Assembly: GCF_013149295.1 (NCBI RefSeq) | Contig: NZ_JABGCB010000020.1 | Location: forward strand, 1-64,000 | DNA from: Novosphingobium sp. SG751A | GTDB lineage: Bacteria > Pseudomonadota > Alphaproteobacteria > Sphingomonadales > Sphingomonadaceae | Length of the DNA: 64,000 bases | Direction of reading: 5' to 3' | Shown: piece after piece, positions 44,552 to 53,049 of the stretch | Layout of the letters: every line of letters begins with the position of its first letter | Numbering within the stretch: the stretch's first letter is position 1 | The notes under the pieces: model-generated | Database searches by the model: none | What the model saw: the letters and a program-made list of their open reading frames with translations, nothing else | What the model was told of the DNA's origin: nothing | Translations under genes and position numbers: made by a program

Positions 44552-45752
44552 TCTCCTCAATGGCCTGCGCGTGGTCGAGGGCGCGGCCTTTATCGCCGGG
44601 CCTTCCGCCGGGCTGCATATGGCGCAGATGGGCGCGGAAGTGATCCGTTTTGACGCCATCGGCGGCGGGCCGGACTATCGCCGCTGGCCGCTGGCCCCCG
44701 ATGGTTCCAGCCTCTATTGGGAGGGCCTGAACAAGGGCAAGAAGAGCATCGCGCTCGACCTTGGCCGCCCGGAGGGGCGCGAACTGGCCGTGGCGCTGGC
44801 CACCGCGCCGGGCGATCAAGGCGGCGTATTTCTGACCAATTATCCGGTGAAGGGTTTTCTCAGCCACGAGACGCTTAAGGCCCGGCGCGAGGATATCATC
44901 ACCGTGCGCGTCATGGGCTGGGCCGATGGCTCGCCGGCGGTGGATTATACGATCAACGCCGCGGTGGGCGTGCCGCAAATGACGGGGCCTGCCGATGATC
45001 CGCGCCCGGTCAACCATGTCCTGCCCGCTTGGGATCTGCTGGGTGGGGCCTATGCGGCCTTTGCGGCGGCCTCGGCGCTGCTGCGGCGGCGCGCCTCGGG
45101 CGTCGGCGCGGAAATCCGCGTGCCTCTCTCCGACCTTGCCGCCTCCAGCCTCTCGCATCTGGGTCAGGTGGCCGAAGTGCTGACCGGCGGCGACCGCCCC
45201 CGGATGGGCAATGACCTGTTCGGCGCCTTTGGCCGCGATTTTCTGACGGCCGACGGACAGCGCCTGATCGTGGTGGCCATCACCCCGCGCCAATGGATCG
45301 GCCTCGTCAAAGTGCTGGACCTGTCCGAGGCGGTGGGCGCCATTGAAGCGGCGCTGGGCGTGAGCTTCGCCCGCGACGAGGGCGCGCGTTTCACCCATCG
45401 CGCCGCGCTTTTCCCTCTGTTCGAGGTCGCCTTTGCCCGGCGCGATGCCGAGGCGCTCAAGCCTGCCTTTGACGCCGGCGGCGTGACATGGGGGCAATAT
45501 CAAAGCCTGCATCAGGCCGTGACGGATGACCCGCGCCTGTTCACCGCCAATCCCCTGTTCCAATCGCTGACTCACCCCAGCGGCCTGACCTATCCCGCCT
45601 CCGGCCCCGCCGCGACATTGGCGGACGAGGCGCGCCATACCCTCACCCCCGCCCCTCGCCTTGGCCAGCATACCGATGAGGTTCTCGCCCAAGTGCTGGG
45701 GCTGGATGGCGGCGCCATCGGGCGGCTACATGATGAAGGACTGGTGGCATGA
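44544..45752 (+). CDS. Family III CoA-transferase resembling mesaconyl-CoA C1-C4 transferase (Mct)
   Basis: The product is 402 residues (starting at ATG 44544, nine bases after GGGGG; ATG 44535 also possible). CaiB/BaiF fold with probable catalytic Asp 164 in VLPAWDLLGGAYAAF. The segments VVEGAAFIAGPSAGLHMAQMG, FDAIGGGPDYRRWPLA, YWEGLNKGKKSIALDL and SPAVDYTINAAVGVPQMTGP match, as I recall the family, the 2-methylfumaryl-CoA isomerase / mesaconyl-CoA C1:C4 transferase branch of the 3-hydroxypropionate bicycle, not typical substrate-activating transferases. It overlaps the upstream reductase gene by 8 bases and the downstream hotdog hydratase by 4 bases. Confidence 0.75.
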   Translation: MYDLLNGLRVVEGAAFIAGPSAGLHMAQMGAEVIRFDAIGGGPDYRRWPLAPDGSSLYWEGLNKGKKSIALDLGRPEGRELAVALATAPGDQGGVFLTNYPVKGFLSHETLKARREDIITVRVMGWADGSPAVDYTINAAVGVPQMTGPADDPRPVNHVLPAWDLLGGAYAAFAAASALLRRRASGVGAEIRVPLSDLAASSLSHLGQVAEVLTGGDRPRMGNDLFGAFGRDFLTADGQRLIVVAITPRQWIGLVKVLDLSEAVGAIEAALGVSFARDEGARFTHRAALFPLFEVAFARRDAEALKPAFDAGGVTWGQYQSLHQAVTDDPRLFTANPLFQSLTHPSGLTYPASGPAATLADEARHTLTPAPRLGQHTDEVLAQVLGLDGGAIGRLHDEGLVA

Positions 45753-46573
45753 GCATAGCCGAGAACGACCTGGCCCATTGGCGCACATGGATCGGGCGCG
45801 AGGAAGTCCGCCGCGAAGTGCTGGACGCCGAGGCGCTGCGCCGCTTTGCCGCCGCGATCGGCGAGAGCCTTGAGGTCGAAACGGATCAGCCTTCGCTGGC
45901 GCATTGGGCGTTCTTTCTGCCCATCGCCGCAGCCGACCAGATCGGCCCGGATGGCCACCCCAAGCGCGGCGGTTTCATGCCGCCGATCACCCTGCCCCGC
46001 CGGATGTTCGCCGCCGGACGCATGGAATTTGGCGCAGCTCTGGCCTTAGGCCAGCCCGCCACGCGCCGCTCGATCATCCGCGATCTGCAATATAAATCCG
46101 GGCGCAGCGGCGATCTGATCCTGCTGGAGGTCGAACATACCATCGAGCAGGCTGGCGAGGTCCGCGTGACCGAGCGGCAAACCATCGTCTATCGCGATGC
46201 GGGCGCGGCCACGCCTGCCATTGTCGCCGCCGATGTGCCCCCCGCCCCCGATGACGCAATCTGGAACCCCACCAGCGTCGATCTCTTCCGCTTTTCCGCC
46301 GTCACCTTCAACAGCCACCGCATCCATTACGACCTGCCCTATGCCACCGCCGAGGAGTTCTATCCTGGATTGGTGGTGCATGGGCCTTTCACCGCCACGC
46401 GCCTGTTTGGCCATGCCCGCCGACACGGCCCGCGCCCGCACACTTACGCCTTTCGCGCGGTAGCGCCGATGTTTTGCGGCGCGCCCATTGTCTTGCGCGA
46501 GGTCTCACCGGGCCAACTGGCCGCGATACGCGCCGACGGGGCCGAGGCGATGGTGGCCGGCGTCGAATATTGA
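45749..46573 (+). CDS. HTD2/MaoC-type hotdog hydratase resembling mesaconyl-C4-CoA hydratase
   Basis: The product is 274 residues, a double-hotdog protein. The N-terminal half has the FAS1-like dehydratase features (HWAFFLPIAAADQIGPDGHP, LPRRMFAAGRMEF). The C-terminal half has the hydratase signature FSAVTFNSHRIHYDLPYA followed by YPGLVVHGPFTA. This is the layout of mesaconyl-C4-CoA hydratase (Meh) and the related HTD2 family. Paired directly behind the Mct-like transferase (ATGA overlap), it would hydrate mesaconyl-C4-CoA to citramalyl-CoA. The family is well supported; the specific substrate is inferred from the pairing. Confidence 0.8.
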   Translation: MSIAENDLAHWRTWIGREEVRREVLDAEALRRFAAAIGESLEVETDQPSLAHWAFFLPIAAADQIGPDGHPKRGGFMPPITLPRRMFAAGRMEFGAALALGQPATRRSIIRDLQYKSGRSGDLILLEVEHTIEQAGEVRVTERQTIVYRDAGAATPAIVAADVPPAPDDAIWNPTSVDLFRFSAVTFNSHRIHYDLPYATAEEFYPGLVVHGPFTATRLFGHARRHGPRPHTYAFRAVAPMFCGAPIVLREVSPGQLAAIRADGAEAMVAGVEY

Positions 46574-46605
46574 ACAACCCTTTCAACCCATGAGGAGTTT
46601 CACCC

Positions 46606-47757
46606 GTGGACGCAGAAACCTTTGAAATGCTGCGCGACACCGTCCGCCGCTTTGTCGACGAACGGCTGATCCCGGCCGAGGATGCCGTGGAAGAGGCCGA
46701 TGCCGTGCCCGCCGAAATCATCGACCAGATGCGCGAGATGGGCCTTTTCGGCATTTCCGTGCCGGAGGAATTCGGCGGCCTTGGCTGCACCATGGCCGAG
46801 GAAGCCGGGCTGATCCGCGAGTTGACCCGCGCCTCGATCGTGTTTCGCAGTGTGATCGGCACCACGGTGGGCATCGGCAGCCAGGGCATCGTCATGGACG
46901 GCACACCCGAACAGAAAGCCGAATGGCTGCCCAAATTCGCCACCGGCGAGGCGATGGCCAGCTTTGGCCTGACCGAGCCGGAGGCCGGGTCGGACGCCGC
47001 CAGCTTGCGCACCATCGCCATCCGCGAGGGCGACAATTACCGCATCAACGGCACCAAGCGCTATATCACCAACGCCCCGCGCGCCTCGGTGTTCACGCTG
47101 ATGGCGCGCACCGATCCGGACAATAAGGGCGCAGGCGGCATTTCCGCCTTCATCCTGCCCGCCGATACGCCGGGCCTTTCGTTAGGCAAGCCCGACAAGA
47201 AGATGGGGCAAAAGGGCGCAGTCACCACCGATGTCATCCTTGAGGATGTGATCGTTCCGGCCAGCAGCATCATCGGCGGCGTGCCCGGCATGGGGTTCAA
47301 AACCGCGATGAAGGTGCTGGACCGGGGCCGCATCCATATTGCCGCGGTGGCGCTGGGCATGTGCGACCGGCTGATCGGCATGGCGCTGCAATATGCAATG
47401 GAGCGCAAGCAATTTGGCCAGCGCATCGCCAATTTCCAGCTGATGCAGGCGCTGCTGGCCGATATGAAGGTCGATATGCTGACCACCGAAGCGCTGATGC
47501 AATCGGTCGCGGCCAAGTTTGACGCGGGCGAAAAGGTCAGCCTCGAATGCTCCGCGCTTAAATATCACGCTTCCGAAGCGGTGGGCCGCATTGCCGACCG
47601 CGCGGTGCAGATCTTTGGCGGCGCGGGCTATATGGCCGAATATAAGGTTGAGCGCTTCTATCGCGATGTGCGCCTGCTGCGCATTTACGAAGGCACCAGC
47701 CAGATCCAGCAAACCATCATTGCCAAGGCGATGATCCGTCAGGCCGAACAGGCCTGA
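46606..47757 (+). CDS. Acyl-CoA dehydrogenase, canonical type
   Basis: The product is 383 residues, GTG start at 46606 after GAGGAG. A complete ACAD: FGISVPEEFGGLGCTMAEEAGLI, ASFGLTEPEAGSDAASLRTI, NGTKRYITNAPRASVFTLMA, RKQFGQRIANFQLMQ, and catalytic Glu 362 in LRIYEGTSQIQQ. In contrast to the 41208/42392 pair it should be self-sufficient, as a homotetramer with FAD. It lies 32 bases after the hydratase and 19 bases before the thiolase gene. Confidence 0.9.
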   Translation: MDAETFEMLRDTVRRFVDERLIPAEDAVEEADAVPAEIIDQMREMGLFGISVPEEFGGLGCTMAEEAGLIRELTRASIVFRSVIGTTVGIGSQGIVMDGTPEQKAEWLPKFATGEAMASFGLTEPEAGSDAASLRTIAIREGDNYRINGTKRYITNAPRASVFTLMARTDPDNKGAGGISAFILPADTPGLSLGKPDKKMGQKGAVTTDVILEDVIVPASSIIGGVPGMGFKTAMKVLDRGRIHIAAVALGMCDRLIGMALQYAMERKQFGQRIANFQLMQALLADMKVDMLTTEALMQSVAAKFDAGEKVSLECSALKYHASEAVGRIADRAVQIFGGAGYMAEYKVERFYRDVRLLRIYEGTSQIQQTIIAKAMIRQAEQA

Positions 47758-47776
47758 TTTTTCAAAGGACATTCCC

Positions 47777-48985
47777 ATGCGCAGAGCCGCGATTGTCGCC
47801 CCCATCCGCACTGCCGTCGGCAAATATGGCGGGTCATTAAAATCCATTTCGGCGGGGGATCTGGGCGCCATTGTCATCAAGGCGTTGATGGAGCGCACCG
47901 GAGTCGATCCCGAACGCATCGACGATGTGGTCTTTTCCCAAGGCTATGGCAATGGCGAGGCCCCCTGTATCGGGCGCTGGTCGGCGCTGGCGGCGGGCTT
48001 GCCGGAAAGCATTCCGGGCGTTCAACTTGACCGCCGCTGCGGCTCGGGCCTTCAGGCGGTGATTGACGCGGCCATGCGCATTCAAACAGGCGCGGCAGAC
48101 GTGGTGATCGCGGGCGGCGTGGAAAGCATGTCGAACGTCGAATATTACTCGATGGACCACCGCTGGGGCGCGCGCAGCGGATCGACGACCATGCATGACC
48201 GCCTGACGCGCGGGCGCGTGATGTCGCAGCCGATTGCGCGCTATGGCGTGATTTCCGGCATGATCGAGACGGCCAACAATCTGGCCCGCGATTATGGCAT
48301 CACCCGTCAGGAATGCGACGCCTATGCCGCGCTCAGCCATCAGCGCGCCACGGCGGCATGGGCGGCGGGCAAGTTCGACGATGAGCTGGTTCCCGTGGCC
48401 GTGCCGCAGCGCCGGGGCGATCCCGTCATCTTTGCCCGCGACGAGGGGATCCGCGAGGACGCCACGGCGGAATCTCTGGGCAAGCTGCCGCTGATCGAAA
48501 AGGACGGCGTGGTCACGGCGGGCAATGCCAGCCAGCAGAATGACGCGGGTGCGGCCTGTCTGGTCGTGGCCGAGGACAAGCTGGCGGAGCTGGGGCTGGA
48601 GCCTATCGGTTATTTCCATAGCTGGGCGGCGGCGGGCTGCGATCCTTCGCGCATGGGCATCGGGCCGGTGCCGGCGGTGGAAAAGCTGTTTGCGCGCAAT
48701 GGGCTGTCGTGGTCCGACATCGATCTGGTCGAACTGAACGAAGCCTTTGCCCCGCAGGTTCTGGCCTGCCTCAAAGGCTGGGGCTGGAGCGCGGATGACA
48801 GCCGCAACGACATGCTTAACGTCAATGGTTCGGGCATTTCGCTGGGCCATCCCATCGGGGCCACGGGAGGCCGCATTCTGGCCAATCTGATGCGCGAACT
48901 GCATCGGCGCAATGGCCGCTATGGCATCGAAACCATGTGCATTGGCGGCGGTCAGGGTCTTGCCGCCATTTTCGAGCGCGCCTGA
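47777..48985 (+). CDS. Acetyl-CoA acyltransferase (thiolase)
   Basis: The product is 402 residues. Nucleophile Cys 88 in LDRRCGSGLQAV, NEAFAPQVLACL, the His motif NVNGSGISLGHPIGATGGRI and the second catalytic Cys in ETMCIGGGQG are all intact. It should carry out thiolytic cleavage of a 3-ketoacyl-CoA and is the last gene of the seven-gene plus-strand unit from 41208. The chain length or ring preference cannot be read from sequence. Confidence 0.92.
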   Translation: MRRAAIVAPIRTAVGKYGGSLKSISAGDLGAIVIKALMERTGVDPERIDDVVFSQGYGNGEAPCIGRWSALAAGLPESIPGVQLDRRCGSGLQAVIDAAMRIQTGAADVVIAGGVESMSNVEYYSMDHRWGARSGSTTMHDRLTRGRVMSQPIARYGVISGMIETANNLARDYGITRQECDAYAALSHQRATAAWAAGKFDDELVPVAVPQRRGDPVIFARDEGIREDATAESLGKLPLIEKDGVVTAGNASQQNDAGAACLVVAEDKLAELGLEPIGYFHSWAAAGCDPSRMGIGPVPAVEKLFARNGLSWSDIDLVELNEAFAPQVLACLKGWGWSADDSRNDMLNVNGSGISLGHPIGATGGRILANLMRELHRRNGRYGIETMCIGGGQGLAAIFERA

Positions 48986-48994
48986 CGCTCAACC

Positions 48995-49025
48995 GAAACC
49001 GGCCATCATAAGGGTGGCCGGTTTC
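48995..49025. terminator. Bidirectional terminator hairpin
   Basis: An 11-base perfect stem GAAACCGGCCA / TGGCCGGTTTC with a 9-base loop between the thiolase stop and the convergent transporter stop. Confidence 0.85.
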
Positions 49026-49890
49026 ACTTCATCCGGGCGATGATCGCCACGCCGATCAGCGTGATCCCCCCGCCCAGCGCCATCATCGTCGTGATCGGCG
49101 AATGGAAATAGAGCGCGGAAAAGCAGGTCGCCAGCACCGGCGCGGCCAGCATCAGCGGCATCACCGCATTGATCGGATAGCGTTGCAGCAGCCATGCCAG
49201 CGCCCCCTGCCCCAGCACGGTCGAACCAAGGCTGGTAAAGGCGAACCAGCCCAGCGCCGGGGCGGGCATGGCGAACAGGCAACCGAATTTATCCGCCTCG
49301 AAAATCGCGGCAAAGGGCGCCAGCATGACCAGCCCCATCAGCCCGTTCCACGCCTGAATGGTCATCACCCCGATCCCGCCCAGCCGCCGCTGGATCAGCG
49401 CCGCGCCGCCCCACACCATCGCCGCGCCCGCCATCACCAGCACGGCGGGCAATTCCCCGGCAATGCGCGGATCAAAGCCCAGCACCAGCACCCCGATGAT
49501 CGCCAGCGCCACGCCAGCCCCACGCGCGGGCGAGAGCCGCTCTTTCAGCACAATCGCGCCCAGCAGGAGTGAGAAAGGCACGCTGAGCTGCCCCACGATG
49601 GCCAGCGCCCCGACATTGGTGGCCAGATGCAGCGCAAGGTTCATCAGCAGCAGGAACAGCCCGCCATTGAGCACGCCATAGGCCGCGATCACATGCACCC
49701 GCCCGCGCGGAATACGAAACCACGGCGCACAGACCAGCGCCACCACCCCCATGCGCGCCGCAATCGACCACAGCGGCGAAGTCGCATCGACCACCACCTT
49801 CATCGCGATCACATTGGCCGCAAACAGCACATTGACCAGCAGCGCCACGGCAAGGCCCGATGCACCCATAGGCTGGTGTGGCTGATTCAT
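49024..49890 (-). CDS. EamA/DMT-family transporter
   Basis: The inner-membrane protein has 288 residues and about ten hydrophobic helices in two EamA repeats (VALLVNVLFAANVIAMKVVVD, then LGSTVLGQGALAWLLQRYPINAVMPLMLAAPVLA in the second half). Such proteins export or import small metabolites. It is not obviously tied to the pathway and may remove a toxic intermediate or excess amino acid. TGCA-N6-TACA lies just upstream. Confidence 0.8.
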   Translation of the reverse strand: MNQPHQPMGASGLAVALLVNVLFAANVIAMKVVVDATSPLWSIAARMGVVALVCAPWFRIPRGRVHVIAAYGVLNGGLFLLLMNLALHLATNVGALAIVGQLSVPFSLLLGAIVLKERLSPARGAGVALAIIGVLVLGFDPRIAGELPAVLVMAGAAMVWGGAALIQRRLGGIGVMTIQAWNGLMGLVMLAPFAAIFEADKFGCLFAMPAPALGWFAFTSLGSTVLGQGALAWLLQRYPINAVMPLMLAAPVLATCFSALYFHSPITTMMALGGGITLIGVAIIARMK

Positions 49891-49912
49891 GATCCCATCC
49901 CTTTATGATATT

Positions 49913-49926
49913 TGCACAAGAGTACA
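49913..49926. promoter_or_regulatory. TGCA-N6-TACA dyad
   Basis: TGCACAAGAGTACA lies 22 bases before the EamA start and in the 255-base gap to the CaiB-operon start at 50146. A member of the recurring TGCA set. The rest of the gap has no gene; another TGCA lies at about 50022. Confidence 0.4.
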
Positions 49927-50145
49927 GGAATACGTGCAACGGGAAAGCTGTAATTCCGGCACTTTCGCGATCACATCCTATCGTGCGCGCGTCCATCGCG
50001 CAAAATCAAAAGTAACCCTTGGTGCAAAATATCTTGCCCTCGCCCGCGCCAGAGTCTATCGCAGGAGCAACAAGTCCAAAGAGCAGAATCAGGACGGGAG
50101 AGACAGGCGCGTGCCCACCACAACCAAGTTTTGCGAGAAACCGGC

Positions 50146-51378
50146 ATGAGCGCGCGCGCGCTTGACGGCGTGCGGGTGCTGGACCTGTCGCGCGTGCTGG
50201 CCGGGCCGTGGTCAACGCAGATTCTGGCCGATTTCGGCGCCGATGTGATCAAGATCGAACTGCCCGGGGCTGGCGATGACACCCGCGCATGGGGCCCGCC
50301 TAATCTGATCGGCCCCGATGGCGCGCCTGAACTGGGCGAGAGCGCCTATTACCTGTGCGCCAATCGCAACAAACGCTCGGCCGCGATCAATCTGGCCCAT
50401 CCCGATGGCGCGGCGCTGATCCGCGATCTGGCGGCGCGGGCCGATATTATCGTCGAGAATTTCAAGGTCGGCGGGCTGGAGAAATACGGGCTGGATTATG
50501 AGAGCCTGAAGGCGATCAACCCACGAGCGGTCTATTGCTCGATCACCGGCTTTGGCCAGACCGGGCCTTATACCAAACGCGGCGGCTATGATTTCGTGGC
50601 GCAGGGCATGGGCGGCTTTATGTCGATCACCGGCGAGGAGGATGGCGGGCCGCTGCGCGCGGGCGTGGCCATGGCCGATCTGTCCACGGGCATGTATGCC
50701 ACGGTGTCGATTCTGGCCGCGCTGCGCCATGCCGAACGCACCGGCGAAGGGCAGCAGATCGACATTTCCCTGCTCGACACGCAAATCGCCATGCTGGCCA
50801 ATCAGGGTTCGAACTGGCTGGTGGGCGGGATTGTGCCGGGGCGGCTGGGCAATCGGCATCCCACGGTGGTGCCGTATAAGACCTTTGAAGTGGCCGATGG
50901 CATCATGATTATCGCGGTGGGCAATGACCGACAATTCCGCGCGCTCTGCGTCGAAATGGATGCCGCCCAGCTGGCCGATGATCCGCGTTTCGCCACCAGC
51001 CGCGCACGCCTCATCAACCGCGATGCCATCGAAGCCATCGTGCAGGATCTGGTCCGGCCCCACACGCGCAACAGCCTGATCGACCGCTTCGAGGCATGCG
51101 GCGTGCCGTCCGGCCCGGTCAACACCATCAAGGACGTGTTCGAAGACCCCTTTATCGAGGCGCGCGGCACCGTCCACCGCTTCAAACGCGAGGATGGGGT
51201 GGAAATCCCCACCGTCGCCTATCCGGGCAAGCTGTCGGCCACGCCCGCCGATTACCGCCGCCAGCCCCCCCGCGTGGGCGAGCATACCAACGAGATCCTG
51301 CGGGACTGGCTGCCCATGACGGACGAGGCGCTCGATGCGCTCTCCGCCGGGGGCGTCATTGCCCAGCGCAAGGCTTGA
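50146..51378 (+). CDS. Family III (CaiB/BaiF) CoA-transferase
   Basis: The product is 410 residues. The start at ATG 50146 was chosen over an upstream TTG. It has the classical CaiB layout: RVLDLSRVLAGPWSTQILADFGADVIKIE, NRNKRSAAINLAHPDG, SITGFGQTGPY and catalytic Asp 178 in AGVAMADLSTGMYA, then PVNTIKDVFEDPFIEARG. It most likely activates a carboxylic acid by transfer of CoA from a donor acyl-CoA. It leads a four-gene operon with an SDR, an enoyl-CoA hydratase and a methylsuccinyl-CoA dehydrogenase-like ACAD. Confidence 0.9.
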   Translation: MSARALDGVRVLDLSRVLAGPWSTQILADFGADVIKIELPGAGDDTRAWGPPNLIGPDGAPELGESAYYLCANRNKRSAAINLAHPDGAALIRDLAARADIIVENFKVGGLEKYGLDYESLKAINPRAVYCSITGFGQTGPYTKRGGYDFVAQGMGGFMSITGEEDGGPLRAGVAMADLSTGMYATVSILAALRHAERTGEGQQIDISLLDTQIAMLANQGSNWLVGGIVPGRLGNRHPTVVPYKTFEVADGIMIIAVGNDRQFRALCVEMDAAQLADDPRFATSRARLINRDAIEAIVQDLVRPHTRNSLIDRFEACGVPSGPVNTIKDVFEDPFIEARGTVHRFKREDGVEIPTVAYPGKLSATPADYRRQPPRVGEHTNEILRDWLPMTDEALDALSAGGVIAQRKA

Positions 51379-51389
51379 GGAGAGAATTG

Positions 51390-52172
51390 ATGCAGCTCGA
51401 CACCAGCGTATCGGCCATTGTCACCGGCGGCGCCTCGGGCCTTGGCGAGGCCACGGCGCGGGCACTGGCCGCCAAGGGGGTGAAGGTCGCCCTGTTCGAT
51501 TTTAACGAGGAAACGGGCCATCGCGTGGCCTCCGAAATCGGCGGCATCTTCTGCAAGGTGGATGTGACCGACGAGGCCAGCGTGGACGCCGGTTTCGCGC
51601 AAGCCCGCGCCGCCCATGGGCAGGAGCGCATTCTGGTGAATTGCGCGGGCACCGGCAATGTCATCAAGACCGCATCGCGCGACAAGGCGACCGGCGAAAC
51701 CAAAGCCTTCCCCACCGACCAATTCGAGCGGATCATCCAGATCAACCTGATCGGTACCTTCCGCTGCTGTGCCAAATCGGCGCGGGGGATGCTCGACCTT
51801 GCCCCGCTGGAGGATGGCGCGCGCGGCGTGATCCTCAACACCGGCAGCGTGGCCGCCGAGGATGGCCAGATCGGGCAGGCCGCCTATGCCGCCTCCAAGG
51901 GCGGGATTGTCAGCCTGACGCTGCCGATGGCGCGCGATCTGATGAACGATGGCATCCGGGTGAACTGCATCCTGCCGGGCATTTTCGACACGCCGCTGAT
52001 GGCGCGCGCGGCGGATGCAGTGAAGGCCTCGCTGGCCGCCAGCGTGCCCTTCCCCAAGCGTTTTGGCCGCCCGAGCGAATTTGCCGCCATGGCGATCGCC
52101 ATGATCGAGAATGACTATTGGAACGGCGAGGATGTCCGGCTTGACGGCGGCATCCGCATGGCGCCGCGTTGA
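51390..52172 (+). CDS. SDR 3-hydroxyacyl-CoA dehydrogenase (HSD17B10-like)
   Basis: The product is 260 residues. NAD-binding TGGASGLGEATARALAAKG, acidic residue after strand 2 (LFDFNEETG, NAD preference), NCAGTGN, catalytic Ser/Tyr/Lys in NTGSVAAEDGQIGQAAYAASKGG, and a DGGIRM C-terminus. It resembles the type-2 3-hydroxyacyl-CoA dehydrogenase branch that also acts on steroids and branched acyl-CoAs. It starts after AGGAGAG, 12 bases past the transferase stop. Confidence 0.88.
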   Translation: MQLDTSVSAIVTGGASGLGEATARALAAKGVKVALFDFNEETGHRVASEIGGIFCKVDVTDEASVDAGFAQARAAHGQERILVNCAGTGNVIKTASRDKATGETKAFPTDQFERIIQINLIGTFRCCAKSARGMLDLAPLEDGARGVILNTGSVAAEDGQIGQAAYAASKGGIVSLTLPMARDLMNDGIRVNCILPGIFDTPLMARAADAVKASLAASVPFPKRFGRPSEFAAMAIAMIENDYWNGEDVRLDGGIRMAPR

Positions 52173-52185
52173 GGGGATAGAGCCG

Positions 52186-53049
52186 ATGAGCGAAACACCC
52201 GAATTCGTCACCTATAATGTCACCGATGGCGTGGCATGGGTGATGCTGAACCGCCCGCAATATTCCAATGCGCAGAACTATCGCCTGCTGGGCCAGTTGG
52301 ACGATGCGTTCAAGCGCGCGGTCGAAGACGATGAGGTCAAGGTCATCGTGCTGGGCGGCGAGGGCAAGCATTTTTCCGCAGGCCACGACATTGGCACGCC
52401 CGAAAAGGACAGCCACATGCCGCGCCACCGCACGACCATGTGGTGGGACCATCTGAACAAGGGCGGGGCCGAGCGGCAATATGTGCTGGAGCAGGACGGC
52501 TATCTGGGCCTGTGCCGCCGCTGGCAGGAAATCCCCAAGCCGATGATCGCCATGGTGCAGGGCGCCTGCATCGCAGGCGGGCTGATGCTGGCATGGGTCT
52601 GCGATCTGATTATCGCGTCCGAAGATGCGTTTTTTCAGGATCCGGTGTTGCGCATGGCGCAGCCGGGGGTGGAATATTTCGCCCATGCATTCGAATTGCC
52701 GCCCCGCGTGGCGCGCGAGTTGCTCTTGCTGGGCCGCCGGATGCCTGCGGCGCGGGCTTATCAGTTCGGCATGGTCAACGAGATTTTCCCGCGCGAAACC
52801 CTGCGCGAAGAAGTCGCCAAGATCGCCGCCGAACTGGTCGATCGCGACCGTTTCGGCATGGCGCTGACCAAGCAGGCGTTCAATTTCGTCGAGGATCTGC
52901 GCGGCAAGCGGCAGGCGATGGATGGCGTGTTCCACATGCACCATCTGGCCCATGCGCATAACCAGTTGATGACCGGCAATCTGGTCGGCGGGCTGGACGC
53001 CAAGGCGATGGCGGCGGCGAATAAAAATCAAGCAGAGGATAAGGAATGA
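52186..53049 (+). CDS. Enoyl-CoA hydratase/isomerase family protein
   Basis: The product is 287 residues of the crotonase fold: VAWVMLNRPQYSNAQNYRLL, KHFSAGHDIGTPEKD (oxyanion loop), MVQGACIAGGLMLAWVCDLIIA and MAQPGVEYFAHAFELPPRVAREL. It is a little long for the family, with an insertion after HDIG (residues about 70-95). The canonical catalytic glutamates are not obvious, so isomerase or C-C-hydrolase chemistry is possible. It is followed by a 4-base overlap into the Mcd-like gene. Confidence 0.85.
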   Translation: MSETPEFVTYNVTDGVAWVMLNRPQYSNAQNYRLLGQLDDAFKRAVEDDEVKVIVLGGEGKHFSAGHDIGTPEKDSHMPRHRTTMWWDHLNKGGAERQYVLEQDGYLGLCRRWQEIPKPMIAMVQGACIAGGLMLAWVCDLIIASEDAFFQDPVLRMAQPGVEYFAHAFELPPRVARELLLLGRRMPAARAYQFGMVNEIFPRETLREEVAKIAAELVDRDRFGMALTKQAFNFVEDLRGKRQAMDGVFHMHHLAHAHNQLMTGNLVGGLDAKAMAAANKNQAEDKE